From positions 1,054,001 to 1,118,000 of the forward strand of contig CAWFPL010000008.1 in NCBI GenBank assembly GCA_963817785.1: DNA of 64,000 bases. The letters run 5' to 3'. Below the pieces are notes generated by a model that saw only the letters and a program-made list of their open reading frames with translations, was not told the origin of the DNA and ran no database searches. Of the stretch, positions 11,263 through 20,359 are shown piece after piece. The position numbers were made by a program, and so were the translations under genes. Position 1 is the stretch's first letter. Each line of letters begins with the position of its first letter. Source of the stretch: JAKALD01 sp963817785 (GTDB taxonomy: Bacteria; Pseudomonadota; Gammaproteobacteria; Burkholderiales; SG8-39).

Positions 11263-11345
11263 CCTATCGGCCGCGCGCCCGGCTAACTTGGGCACTGGTC
11301 GAGATCAACAAGCGCCGGGCGCGCCCGGCAAGAGAGGAGACTGCG

Positions 11346-11792
11346 ATGTACAAGCACATTCTGGTTCCCACCGACGGCTCGCGGCTCTCGGCGAAGGCCG
11401 TCAAGGCCGCGGCGCGGCTCGCGAAGACCCTCGGCGCGAAGCTGACCGGCCTCTACGTGATCCCGCCATACGTGCCGCCGATGTACGGCGAGGCGGTGGT
11501 CTACGTGCCGGAGGTGTCGCCCAAGCGCTACAAGGAGCTGAGCGAGAAGGAAGCGAAGAAAGCGCTCGCCGCGGTCGAGATCGAGGCGCAGACGGCCGGC
11601 GTGCCGTGCAAGGTCGTTTCGCTCACCGCCGACCAGGCCTGGCAAGGCATTATCCGCACCGCGCGCGCGAAGAAGTGCGACCTGATCGTGATGGCCTCGC
11701 ACGGCCGGCGCGGCCTGACCGGGCTGCTGCTGGGCAGCGAGACCACGAAGGTGCTCACGCACTCCAAGACCCCGGTACTCGTCTGCCGCTGA
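11346..11792 (+). CDS. Universal stress protein, UspA family
   Basis: A 148-residue single Usp domain beginning MYKHILVPTDGS and ending in the nucleotide-binding loop region ASHGRRGLTGLLLGSETTKVL, where the usual first glycine is Ala but the H-G-x9-G-S part is kept, so ATP binding is likely. It is the first gene of an operon transcribed away from nar, with an FNR box upstream, so induction under oxygen limitation is expected. A purine-rich ribosome site (GAGAGGAGA) precedes the ATG. Confidence 0.92.
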   Translation: MYKHILVPTDGSRLSAKAVKAAARLAKTLGAKLTGLYVIPPYVPPMYGEAVVYVPEVSPKRYKELSEKEAKKALAAVEIEAQTAGVPCKVVSLTADQAWQGIIRTARAKKCDLIVMASHGRRGLTGLLLGSETTKVLTHSKTPVLVCR

Positions 11793-11794
11793 AC

Positions 11795-12190
11795 ATGCAC
11801 ATGCACTACTTCACCCTCGAGCAACGCGAGGGGCTGCAGGCGCAACTGCAGGCCCGGGCCGCTGCGCTGCGCGAGGCGATTGCCGCCGCGCTGCGCGCGA
11901 GCGGCCAGCCGGAGGCGATCGGGCTCGCCAATCACCTCGACGAGATCGACGACGACGCGGTCGCCGACCTGGAGGCGGCCCTCGACGTCGCCGCGCTCGA
12001 GCGCGAGGTGCGCGAGCTGCGCCAGGCCGAGGCGGCGCTCAGGCGCCTGCACACGCCGGAGTACGGCATTTGCGCGGACTGCGGCGCGGAGATTTCGTTC
12101 GCCCGCCTGCACGCCAGCCCGACCGCAACGCGCTGTGTCGCCTGCCAGGGGCGCTTCGAACGGGCGCAAGCGGCGCCGCGCACGCTCTGA
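11795..12190 (+). CDS. DksA/TraR-type zinc-finger protein
   Basis: A 131-residue protein with an N-terminal coiled-coil helix pair (LEQREGLQAQLQARAAALREAI; ALEREVRELRQAEAALRRL) and a C-terminal C4 zinc finger, CADCG...CVACQ, with spacing C-x2-C-x17-C-x2-C. This is the DksA/TraR fold, whose members bind the RNA polymerase secondary channel. The coiled-coil tip motif is not canonical DksA, so it is a paralogue, not the housekeeping dksA. The ATG at 11795 lies 2 bases after the usp stop; a second Met follows at 11801. Confidence 0.85.
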   Translation: MHMHYFTLEQREGLQAQLQARAAALREAIAAALRASGQPEAIGLANHLDEIDDDAVADLEAALDVAALEREVRELRQAEAALRRLHTPEYGICADCGAEISFARLHASPTATRCVACQGRFERAQAAPRTL

Positions 12191-12287
12191 GCGTCCCCGG
12201 AGCGCCGTCCGCGAGGCCCGCCCGGCACTGGAAATCCGGTCTGCACGCCCCCAACTACCGGCGGGATACCTCTGCTGACCGGCCTGA

Positions 12288-13229
12288 ATGAAATACAAGG
12301 ACTACTACGCGATACTCGGCGTCGCCCGCGACGCGGGCGAGGGTGACATCAAAAAGGCGTACCGGCGCCTCGCGCGCAAGTACCACCCGGACGTGTCCAA
12401 GGAGCCGAACGCGGAGGAGCGCTTCAAGGAGGTCGCCGAGGCGTACGAAACGCTCAAGGACAAGGACAAGCGCGCCGCGTACGACAATCTCGGCAGCCAT
12501 CGTCCCGGGCAGGACTTCCAGCCGCCGCCCGACTGGTTTTCGCGCTATGGCACCGAGCCCGGCTTCGACGAGCAGGGCGGGGTGGACCTGTCCGATCTGT
12601 TCGCCTCCCTCGGTGGGGGCTTAGGCCGCGCGCACGGCTTCCGCCGCGATGCGCCGATGCCCGGCGAGGACTACGAGGTCAACGTGCATCTGGGCCTGGA
12701 GGAAGCGTCGCGCGGCACCGAGGTCGAGCTGCAGATCGCCGCGCGCGAAGTCGGCCCGGACGGACGCCTCGTGCGCAAGCCGAAGACCATCCGCGCCCGC
12801 ATCCCGCGCGGCGTGACCGACGGCCAGAAGCTGCGCCTGCGCGGCAAGGGCGGCGCGGGCTGGAAGGGCGGGCCGCCGGGCGACCTGTACCTGAACATCG
12901 CGCTGCATCCGCACCCGCTGTTTCGCGTGAGCGGGCACGACCTCTACCTGGAGGTGCCGGTCGCGCCGTGGGAGGCCGCGCTCGGCGCCGCGATCGAGAT
13001 CCCGACCCTCGACGGGCGCGTCGCCATGAAGGTGCCCGAAGGCTCGAAGGCCGGGCAGCGCTTGCGGCTTGCGGGCAAGGGCCTGCCCAAGCCGCGCGGC
13101 GACGCGGGCGACCTGTATGCGGTGCTGAACATCGCGGTGCCGAGCGTGCTCAGCGAGCGCGAACGGCGCTTGTTCGAGGAACTGCGCGCCGCGTCGAGCT
13201 TCGATCCGCGCGGCCATTTCTCGCAATGA
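12288..13229 (+). CDS. cbpA: Curved DNA-binding protein, DnaJ-class co-chaperone
   Basis: A 313-residue type-II J protein: J domain at residues 1-70 with the HPD motif at 33-35 (KYHPDV), a Gly/Phe linker, and two C-terminal beta domains (VNVHLGLEEASRGTEVEL, LYLEVPVAPWEAALGAAIEIPTLDG). There is no zinc finger, which separates it from DnaJ. CbpA stimulates DnaK and binds curved DNA, typically in stationary phase. The adjacent cbpM supports the name. Here it is probably in the FNR-led stress operon, 97 bases after the DksA-like gene. Confidence 0.93.
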   Translation: MKYKDYYAILGVARDAGEGDIKKAYRRLARKYHPDVSKEPNAEERFKEVAEAYETLKDKDKRAAYDNLGSHRPGQDFQPPPDWFSRYGTEPGFDEQGGVDLSDLFASLGGGLGRAHGFRRDAPMPGEDYEVNVHLGLEEASRGTEVELQIAAREVGPDGRLVRKPKTIRARIPRGVTDGQKLRLRGKGGAGWKGGPPGDLYLNIALHPHPLFRVSGHDLYLEVPVAPWEAALGAAIEIPTLDGRVAMKVPEGSKAGQRLRLAGKGLPKPRGDAGDLYAVLNIAVPSVLSERERRLFEELRAASSFDPRGHFSQ

Positions 13230-13236
13230 GGAGGCG

Positions 13237-13545
13237 ATGGACGCCGAACTGACGCTGCTTGCCGCGCACGCCCGGATCGCTCTCGCGGAGCTCGAGACCG
13301 GCTCCGGGCTGTCGCGCACCGAGATCGTCGTGCTGGTCGAGTACGGCGCCTTCGCCCCGCAGGGCGCAGTGCCCGAGCAGTGGACCTTCCCCGCGAGCGC
13401 GCTCGCGCTGGCGCGCGCCGCAGCCAGGCTGCGCGCCGACTTCGAGCTCGAGCTGGACAGCCTCGCGCTGGTACTCGCCTACCTCGAACGCGTGCGCGAG
13501 CTCGAGCAGCGCGTGCGCGAGCTGGAGTGCCGGCTGCCGCGGTGA
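13237..13545 (+). CDS. cbpM: CbpA modulator CbpM
   Basis: A 102-residue protein with a MerR-like helical fold: FARAxxRxR-type segments are represented by ASALALARAAARLRADFELELDSLALVLAYLERVRELE, ending in a coiled coil (RELEQRVRELECRL). CbpM binds the CbpA J domain and restrains its co-chaperone and DNA-binding activity. A strong ribosome site (GAGGAG at 13229-13234) overlaps the cbpA stop, so both are co-translated. Confidence 0.88.
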   Translation: MDAELTLLAAHARIALAELETGSGLSRTEIVVLVEYGAFAPQGAVPEQWTFPASALALARAAARLRADFELELDSLALVLAYLERVRELEQRVRELECRLPR

Positions 13546-13577
13546 GGAGCGCGGGTCAGGGCTTTGCTTTCCCCCAA

Positions 13578-13631
13578 TCTCCTGCTTTTGCGCATTGGGC
13601 GCACTCGCGCCCAATGCGCAAAAGCAGGAGA
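13578..13631. terminator. Perfect 25-bp hairpin between convergent genes
   Basis: Two perfect 25-bp arms (13578-13602 and 13607-13631, beginning TCTCCTGCTTTTGCGC) surround a 4-base ACTC loop. It lies after cbpM (+) and before the hemerythrin gene (-), where a bidirectional terminator is expected. The long perfect stem without a T-run is also typical of dispersed intergenic repeats in such genomes. Confidence 0.6.
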
Positions 13632-13683
13632 CACCGCAGCGGCAGCACATTCACCGCCGGTGATCCCCTTCACCGCCGCGGTT

Positions 13684-13731
13684 TCTCCGCTTTCCGCGCG
13701 GCCCCCAGACGGGCCGCGCGGAAAACGGAGA
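13684..13731. terminator. Second hairpin between convergent genes
   Basis: TTTCCGCGCGGCCC (13691-13704) pairs with GGGCCGCGCGGAAA (13711-13724) around a 6-base loop, and the stem extends by six more pairs (TCTCCG/CGGAGA) after one mismatch. It sits 20 bases from the hemerythrin stop and probably terminates that operon on the minus strand. Confidence 0.6.
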
Positions 13732-13750
13732 TCTGATAAAAGCCTTCGCT

Positions 13751-14350
13751 CTACCTCGCGGCGTCCCGCCGCCAGCTCTCCCCCAGGCCGATCGGCGCCG
13801 GCGCCAGCATCACGATGCGGGTATAGAGCTTGGCGAACTCGCCCTCGGGCTCGAGGTCCGAGAGCGGGTCGGTGTTCTCGGCGAACGCCGCGTCGATCTC
13901 GCGCCAGTCCTCTGCAGTGAGGTGCTGCTCGGCGAGCGGCAGCAGCTCGTGCTCTTCCTTGCGCATGTGGTTCCAGTGGAACTCCGCGTATTCGTCCACC
14001 GCCGCGGCGAAGCTGTTCGCGCCCTGTGGCCAGCTCTCATCGAACGCGAGCAGCGAACGTTCCAGCTCGCGCACCAGGCGCGCGCCTTCGACGTGCTCGG
14101 CGCGCAGATCCTGCACCAGCGCGGCGGCCTGCGGCATGCGCCGGGCGAGGCGCGCGAACAGGTACGCGTCCTCCTTCGGATGGTGCTGGCGCTCGGGAAA
14201 GGCGTCGATGTAGTAGATCATCGCGCGGAACACCTCGAACTCCGGGCGCACCGAGGGGTCCTTCGACGCGCGCGCCAGATGCTGCAGGCCGTGCAGCACC
14301 GCGGCGATCGAGCGGTGCTCGTCGCGCAGGACGCGAATGGCTCTGTGCAT
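13751..14350 (-). CDS. Hemerythrin-domain protein
   Basis: A 199-residue protein with a hemerythrin HHE domain over about residues 1-155. Candidate di-iron ligands are seen in order: DEHRSI, RQHHPKED, AEHVEG and FHWNHMRKEEHELLP. Such proteins bind O2 or NO or protect or repair iron centres. It is the last gene of a minus-strand run from hemN, under a putative FNR site, so a role under low oxygen is likely. The start at 14350 was chosen because AGGAGG precedes it; longer forms add non-homologous sequence. Confidence 0.85.
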   Translation of the reverse strand: MHRAIRVLRDEHRSIAAVLHGLQHLARASKDPSVRPEFEVFRAMIYYIDAFPERQHHPKEDAYLFARLARRMPQAAALVQDLRAEHVEGARLVRELERSLLAFDESWPQGANSFAAAVDEYAEFHWNHMRKEEHELLPLAEQHLTAEDWREIDAAFAENTDPLSDLEPEGEFAKLYTRIVMLAPAPIGLGESWRRDAAR

Positions 14351-14363
14351 GGGTCGGAGCCTC

Positions 14364-14768
14364 CTACTGTACGAGCACCACGGGCACGTCGCTGAGCTGC
14401 AACACCCGGCTCGCGGTCGAGCCGATCGGCCGCTGCCGCGCACCATCGACGCCGCGCGCGCCCATCCAGATCATGCCGCAGCCGAATTCGCCCGCCGCGC
14501 GCGCGATGGTCTCGGCCGCCGCGCCGGTCATCTCGTGCACCCGGACGTGCAGCCGGGCCGCCTCGAGCCACTCGCTCGCCTTGGTGACCCCGGCGTCGTC
14601 CGCGTCCGCCGAACGTGCGGCGGCGCGCGGCGCGGGCGCGCTGCCCGCCTCGAGCACGTGCAGGACATGAACCTCGGGCGCGCTGCGCCACTGCACGGCG
14701 CAGGCGATCAGCCCGCGCACTGCGTTCAGCGCCTGCACCGAGCCGTCGACCGCGACCAGCAGCTTCAT
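14364..14768 (-). CDS. Universal stress protein, UspA family (second copy)
   Basis: A 134-residue Usp domain (MKLLVAVDGSVQALNAV...). It keeps the full ATP-binding pattern G-x2-G-x9-G-S in MGARGVDGARQRPIGST. It is quite diverged from the copy at 11346. It lies 13 bases upstream of the hemerythrin gene and 8 bases downstream of the TauE-like gene, so all three appear co-transcribed with hemN. GGAGGAG precedes the ATG. Confidence 0.9.
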   Translation of the reverse strand: MKLLVAVDGSVQALNAVRGLIACAVQWRSAPEVHVLHVLEAGSAPAPRAAARSADADDAGVTKASEWLEAARLHVRVHEMTGAAAETIARAAGEFGCGMIWMGARGVDGARQRPIGSTASRVLQLSDVPVVLVQ

Positions 14769-14776
14769 GTCTCCTC

Positions 14777-15505
14777 CTACAGGCAGAGTAGCCCGCGCCG
14801 GATGCTTTCGGCAACTCCGGCGGCGTGCCCCAGCCCGAAGACGCCGAAGGCGAGCACCACCGCGCCGGCCGCCAGCCGCACGCGGGGATTCGCGCTCCAG
14901 GCACGCAGCCGCGCCGCCGCCAGGCCCGCCGCCATCAGGTTGGGCAGGGTTCCCACCCCGAAAGCCAGCATGGCGAGCGCGCCGCGCCCAGGGCCGCCCG
15001 CGAGAGCCGCAACCGTGAGCGCACCGTACACCAGCCCGCAGGGCAGCCACCCCCATACCGCTCCCGCGCCGAAGGCCTGCGGCAGCGTGCGCGCGCCGAG
15101 CAGGTGCGCGGCGAGCGGCTGCAGCCTGCGCCACAGCGGCGCGCCCAGCCGCTCTGCGTGGCGCAGCAGCCCGCCCGCCCCGGCCAGATACAGCCCGATC
15201 AGCACCAGCATGAAGTTGGCGAGCACGTAGAGCGCCGTCTGGACCGGCAGCGCGCCGCTCATGTACGCCGCCGCGCCGCCGGCGAGCCCGGCTGCGGCGC
15301 CGGCGCCCGTGTAACTCGCGATGCGTCCGGCGTTGAAGGCGAGCTGCCGCGGCCACTCCGCGCCGGCGCGCGCGTCGCGAATCTGGATCACGCGGCGGGC
15401 CGCGAACGCGCCCGCGATGCCGCCGCACATGCCGACGCAATGCACGCCCGAAGCGAGCCCGGCGACCAGCATCGCGGCCGGCAGTCCGGCGCCGTCCCAG
15501 GGCAC
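14777..15505 (-). CDS. TauE/SafE-UreH-like membrane protein of the hemN/cco neighbourhood
   Basis: A 242-residue, about 6-helix membrane protein with the hallmark GVHCVGMCGGIAGAF near the N-terminus and VWGWLPCGLVYGAL in the second half, the paired Cys/Gly motifs of the cytochrome biogenesis/sulfite-exporter-like family (DsbD-related transmembrane domain). It is often found next to ccoGHIS, hemN and fnr in proteobacteria, suggesting a role in oxidase or copper maturation, but the substrate is not established. The GTG at 15505 follows the hemN stop almost directly; an ATG at 15472 is the alternative start. Confidence 0.75.
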   Translation of the reverse strand: MPWDGAGLPAAMLVAGLASGVHCVGMCGGIAGAFAARRVIQIRDARAGAEWPRQLAFNAGRIASYTGAGAAAGLAGGAAAYMSGALPVQTALYVLANFMLVLIGLYLAGAGGLLRHAERLGAPLWRRLQPLAAHLLGARTLPQAFGAGAVWGWLPCGLVYGALTVAALAGGPGRGALAMLAFGVGTLPNLMAAGLAAARLRAWSANPRVRLAAGAVVLAFGVFGLGHAAGVAESIRRGLLCL

Positions 15506-15506
15506 C

Positions 15507-16934
15507 TCAGATGACCTTCGAGTAGCCGCCGCGCCGGTGGCTGCGCAGGAAGCGGTCGAACACCATGCACACGGTGCGCACAAGCAGGCGGCCCTTCGAG
15601 GTCACCACGATCCACTCCGGCGTGATCTCCACCAGGCCGTCGTCGGCGAGCCGCTTCAGGTCCTCCAGCTCTTCGGCGAAATAGCGCTCGAACTCGATCA
15701 GGTAGGCAATCTCGATCGACTCGATCGACAGCCGGAAGTGGCAGATCAGCGCCTGGATCACGGCGCGCCGCAACAGGTCGTCCTGCGTCAGCTCGAGGCC
15801 GCGCCAGACCGGCAGCCGGCCGGCATCGAGCGTGTCGTAGTAATCGTCGAGGTTCTTGACGTTCTGGTAGTAGGTCGGGCCGACGCGGCCGATCGCCGAG
15901 ACGCCGAAGCCGAGCATGTCGCTCTCGGGGTACGTCGAATAGCCCTGGAAGTTGCGCTGCAGCCGTCCCTGGCGCTGCGCCACCGCGAGCTCGTCGTCCG
16001 GCTTGGCGAAATGGTCCATGCCGATGTACACGTAGCCCGCGCGCGTCAGGCGCCCGATGGCGAGCGTCAGGATCTGCAGCTTGGTTTCGGGCGAGGGCAG
16101 CTCGCTCTCGGCGATGCGGCGCTGCGGCTTGAACACTGCGGGCAGGTGCGCGTAGCTGTACAGCGCGACGCGCTCGGGATCGAGCGCAAGCACCTTGTCG
16201 AGCGTGGCGCTGAAGCGGTCGAGCGTCTGCTTGGGCAGGCCGTAGATCAGGTCGAGGTTGACCGAGCGAAAGCCGCTCGCGCGCGCCTCCTCGACCACGC
16301 GCTGCGTCACCTCGTCGGGCTGGATGCGATGCACGGCCGCCTGCACCTCGGGGTCGAAATCCTGCACCCCGATCGACACCCGGTTGAAGCCGAGCTCGCC
16401 GAGGAACGCCATGCGTCCGGCCTCGATCTTGCGCGGGTCGACTTCGATCGAGCATTCGGCGGCCGGGTCGCGCACGAACTCGCGATCGATCGCCTGCATC
16501 ACCGCCCGCATCTCCTCGCGGCTCAGGAAGGTGGGCGTGCCGCCGCCCCAATGCAGCTGGCAGATGCGCCGCTCGTCGCCGAGCAGGCCGCCCACCAGCG
16601 CCAGTTCCTTCGCTAGGTATTTGATATACTTCGAGGATCTTCCGTGGTCGCGGGTCACCACCTTGTTGCAGCCGCAGTAGTAGCAGATGGTGTCGCAGAA
16701 CGGCAGGTGAACGTAAACCGAGAGCGGCTGGTTGATGCCACCGATGTTGCGCTTCCCGAGCCAGTGCCTGTAGTCGGCCTCACCGAAAGCCTCGACGAAG
16801 CGATCCGCGGTCGGGTACGACGTGTAGCGCGGCCCGCTGACGTCGTACTTGCGAATCAGCACCGGGTCGATCACCAATTCCGAGGCCGGGTAATACGTCA
16901 CTTCTGCATCCAATGTTGCACCTGCGATGCGCAT
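15507..16934 (-). CDS. hemN: Oxygen-independent coproporphyrinogen III oxidase
   Basis: Radical SAM enzyme converting coproporphyrinogen III to protoporphyrinogen IX without oxygen, supplying haem for nitrate reductase and the cbb3 oxidase under anoxia. The 475-residue protein has the family start DPVLIRKYDVSGPRYTSYPTA, the cluster motif CDTICYYC followed by GCNK, and HWGGGTPTFL. The ATG at 16934 is chosen because it is the first start downstream of the FNR-like box; no strong ribosome site is seen and longer forms run through the promoter. Confidence 0.94.
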   Translation of the reverse strand: MRIAGATLDAEVTYYPASELVIDPVLIRKYDVSGPRYTSYPTADRFVEAFGEADYRHWLGKRNIGGINQPLSVYVHLPFCDTICYYCGCNKVVTRDHGRSSKYIKYLAKELALVGGLLGDERRICQLHWGGGTPTFLSREEMRAVMQAIDREFVRDPAAECSIEVDPRKIEAGRMAFLGELGFNRVSIGVQDFDPEVQAAVHRIQPDEVTQRVVEEARASGFRSVNLDLIYGLPKQTLDRFSATLDKVLALDPERVALYSYAHLPAVFKPQRRIAESELPSPETKLQILTLAIGRLTRAGYVYIGMDHFAKPDDELAVAQRQGRLQRNFQGYSTYPESDMLGFGVSAIGRVGPTYYQNVKNLDDYYDTLDAGRLPVWRGLELTQDDLLRRAVIQALICHFRLSIESIEIAYLIEFERYFAEELEDLKRLADDGLVEITPEWIVVTSKGRLLVRTVCMVFDRFLRSHRRGGYSKVI

Positions 16935-16980
16935 CGCGCGCGTCGTTTTACGCACTATGCCGGGGGGCGCCTGCAGCGCT

Positions 16981-16994
16981 TTGACTTGCATCAA
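16981..16994. promoter_or_regulatory. FNR-like box between hemN and the sensor kinase
   Basis: TTGACTTGCATCAA differs from the FNR consensus at one position. Leftward, CATAGT (complement of 16954-16959) is centred 31 bp from the box centre, the same geometry as the nar promoter, pointing to hemN. Rightward, the predicted start would fall at the kinase GTG, so control of the kinase from this box is doubtful. Confidence 0.65.
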
Positions 16995-17028
16995 ACCCCG
17001 GCCAACCCTCGCTCGGCGTAGGACGCCC

Positions 17029-18353
<1,325 letters not shown>

Positions 18354-18357
<4 letters not shown>

Positions 18358-18986
18358 TCCGCGTGCTGCTCGCCGACGACCACCAGCTGGTGCGCGAGGG
18401 GCTGAAGCAGATCCTCGCCGCGGCGCCCGACGTGCAGGTCGCCGGCGAGGCGGCGAGCGGCGACGAGGCGCTCGCGCTGGTGCGCGGCAACGACTACGAC
18501 CTGGCGCTGCTCGACATGTCGATGCCGGGCCTGTCGGGCATCGACCTGATCAAGCGCGTCAAGCTGGAGAAGCCGAAGCTGCGCATCCTGGTTCTTTCGA
18601 TGCACGGCGAGCAGCAGTACGCGGCGCGCGCCCTCAAGGCGGGCGCCTCGGGCTACCTCACCAAGGACAGCGCGCCGGCGCAGCTGCTGGGCGTGATCCG
18701 CAAGGTCGCGGCCGGCGGCGTGCACATCAGCGAGACCGCCGCCGCGCAGCTGGTCGCCGGCGGCGACGCGCCGCTGCACACCCGGCTCTCGGACCGCGAG
18801 TTCGAGGTCCTGCGCCTGCTGGTCGCCGGGCGCGGGCTGACCGAGATCGGCGACCAGCTCAACCTTTCGGTCAAGACCGTCAGCACCCACAAGACGCACA
18901 TCCTGCAGAAGATGGCGCTGGACAGCACCGCCGAGCTGGTGCGATACGCGCTGGAGCACGGGCTGCTGGAGCAGCGGCCGGACTGA
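18354..18986 (+). CDS. LuxR/NarL-family response regulator
   Basis: A 210-residue regulator with a receiver domain (acidic pair DD at 8-9, phosphoacceptor Asp54 in LLDMSMPG, conserved Lys in GYLTKDS) and a C-terminal helix-turn-helix (LSDREFEVLRLLVAGRGLTEIGDQLNLSVKTVSTHKTHILQKM). It is the partner of the overlapping sensor kinase. Targets are unknown, but its position between hemN, fnr and cco suggests control of respiratory genes. Confidence 0.92.
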
Positions 18987-19017
18987 GCGGCGCGAGCGCG
19001 CGCGTCCGGCCCTGGGA

Positions 19018-19033
19018 GTAGGAAAATTCCTAC
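19018..19033. promoter_or_regulatory. Palindrome, possible NarL/BvgA-class operator
   Basis: GTAGGAAAATTCCTAC has two 7-bp inverted arms around a 2-base centre, the 7-2-7 spacing used by LuxR-class response regulators, though in the opposite orientation to E. coli NarL sites. It lies between the LuxR regulator and the stand-alone receiver gene, 82 bases upstream of the latter. Binding by the neighbouring regulator is a guess. Confidence 0.4.
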
Positions 19034-19114
19034 GCCCGCGCTTCCTTCGTTCCGACGGTCACATTCAGCGCCGGCCGATACCGCCTGCGAGCTCCGCCGC
19101 GCACACTGCGCAGC

Positions 19115-19525
19115 ATGATGAACGCGCAACCCTCCCTCGAGACCCCCGGCCCGCTGCGGGTGTTTCTGGTCGAGGATTCGCCGATCGTGCTGGAGCGGCT
19201 CGAGGCGATGCTTGCCTCAATCGCCGGGGCGCTGCCGGCGGGCCACGCGGCGCGCGCCGACGAGGCCATCCAGGCCATCCTGGCGGAGCGCCCCGACGCG
19301 GTCGTGCTCGACCTCAAGCTCGCCGAGGGCAGCGGCTTCGACGTGCTGCGCGCGGTGCACGAGCAGGCGCCGGACATCGAGATCTTCATGCTGAGCAACT
19401 TCGCCAGCGAGCCGTACCGGCGCCTGGCGGAGCGGCTCGGCGCCGCCCACTTCTTCGACAAGAGCACCGAATTCGAGCGCGTGCGCGAGGCCCTCGCCGA
19501 GCGCGCCGCCCGATCCCTGCACTGA
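19115..19525 (+). CDS. Stand-alone receiver domain protein
   Basis: A 136-residue protein consisting only of a response-regulator receiver: acidic pair Glu20-Asp21 (FLVEDSPIV), phosphoacceptor Asp66 (VVLDLKLAEGSGFDVL) and conserved Lys in HFFDKSTEF. No output domain is present, so it may act by protein contact or as a phosphate sink for the nearby kinase. It lies about 130 bases after the LuxR regulator and 30 bases before fnr. Confidence 0.88.
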   Translation: MMNAQPSLETPGPLRVFLVEDSPIVLERLEAMLASIAGALPAGHAARADEAIQAILAERPDAVVLDLKLAEGSGFDVLRAVHEQAPDIEIFMLSNFASEPYRRLAERLGAAHFFDKSTEFERVREALAERAARSLH

Positions 19526-19554
19526 ACCGCCAGACCCGCGAAAAAGGAACCGCC

Positions 19555-20340
19555 ATGCAAGTCGCCGCCGTCGCCCAAAAGCAGCCTGCCAAGCTTCTGT
19601 ACATGAGCACCGAGTCGCGCCCCACCCCGCGCAAGTTCGAGGTCACCTGCTCGAGCTGCAACCTGCGCGAGCTGTGCCTGCCGAGCGGCCTGTGCACCGA
19701 GGACATGGAGAAGGTCGAGCGCATCGTCTATGCCCGCCGGCGCGTCAAGCGCGGCGAGGCGCTGTTCAACGCCGGCGACGAGTTCAGCGCCATCTACGCC
19801 CTGCGCAGCGGCTTCATGAAGACCAGCGTCATCGACGGCGAGGGGCGCGAGCAGGTCACCGGCTTCCTGATGGGCGGCGAGCTGTTCGGCATGGACGGCA
19901 TCGGCGCGGGCAGCTACAACGGCACCGCCATCGCGCTCGAGGACAGCGAGGTGTGCGTCATGCCGTTCTCGCTGATCGAGGAGATGTCGCTCGAGATCCG
20001 CGCCCTGCAGCGCCACCTGCACGCGGTGCTGGCGCGCGAGATCGTGCGCGACCACGGCGTCATGATGCTGCTCGGCTCGATGCGCGCCGAGGAGCGGCTG
20101 GCGGCGTTCCTGCTCAACCTGTCCAAGCGCTTCACCAAGCGCGGCTACTCGCAGTCGGATTTCCACCTGCGCATGACGCGCGAGGAGCTGGGCAGCTTCC
20201 TCGGCCTGAAGCTCGAGACCGTGAGCCGGCTGTTCTCGCGCTTCCAGGAGGACGGGCTGATCGAGGTGCAGCAGAAGCACGTGCGCATCGTCGACATCCA
20301 CGGCCTCGAGGCGCTGCTCACCTCGTCCTCCAAGAACTGA
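19555..20340 (+). CDS. fnr: Oxygen-sensing transcription regulator Fnr/Anr
   Basis: CRP-family regulator activated by an oxygen-labile 4Fe-4S cluster. The 261-residue protein has N-terminal Cys32, Cys35 and Cys41 (CSSCNLRELC, same spacing as E. coli Cys20/23/29) and the fourth ligand Cys134 (EVCVMPF), a cyclic-nucleotide-type barrel, a dimer helix, and the recognition helix LETVSRLFSRFQ that keeps the E-x2-SR residues contacting TTGAT half-sites. It can therefore bind the perfect box at 11249 and the variants at 16981, 28774 and 31723. A GGAA ribosome site precedes the ATG. Confidence 0.95.
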   Translation: MQVAAVAQKQPAKLLYMSTESRPTPRKFEVTCSSCNLRELCLPSGLCTEDMEKVERIVYARRRVKRGEALFNAGDEFSAIYALRSGFMKTSVIDGEGREQVTGFLMGGELFGMDGIGAGSYNGTAIALEDSEVCVMPFSLIEEMSLEIRALQRHLHAVLAREIVRDHGVMMLLGSMRAEERLAAFLLNLSKRFTKRGYSQSDFHLRMTREELGSFLGLKLETVSRLFSRFQEDGLIEVQQKHVRIVDIHGLEALLTSSSKN

Positions 20341-20359
20341 AGGCGGCGCGGCGCCCCCG

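Noticed and set aside
13560..13740. Short open frames containing the motif FAHWA in the hairpin region
   Set aside because: They are generated by the two arms of the inverted repeat on both strands and have no start context.
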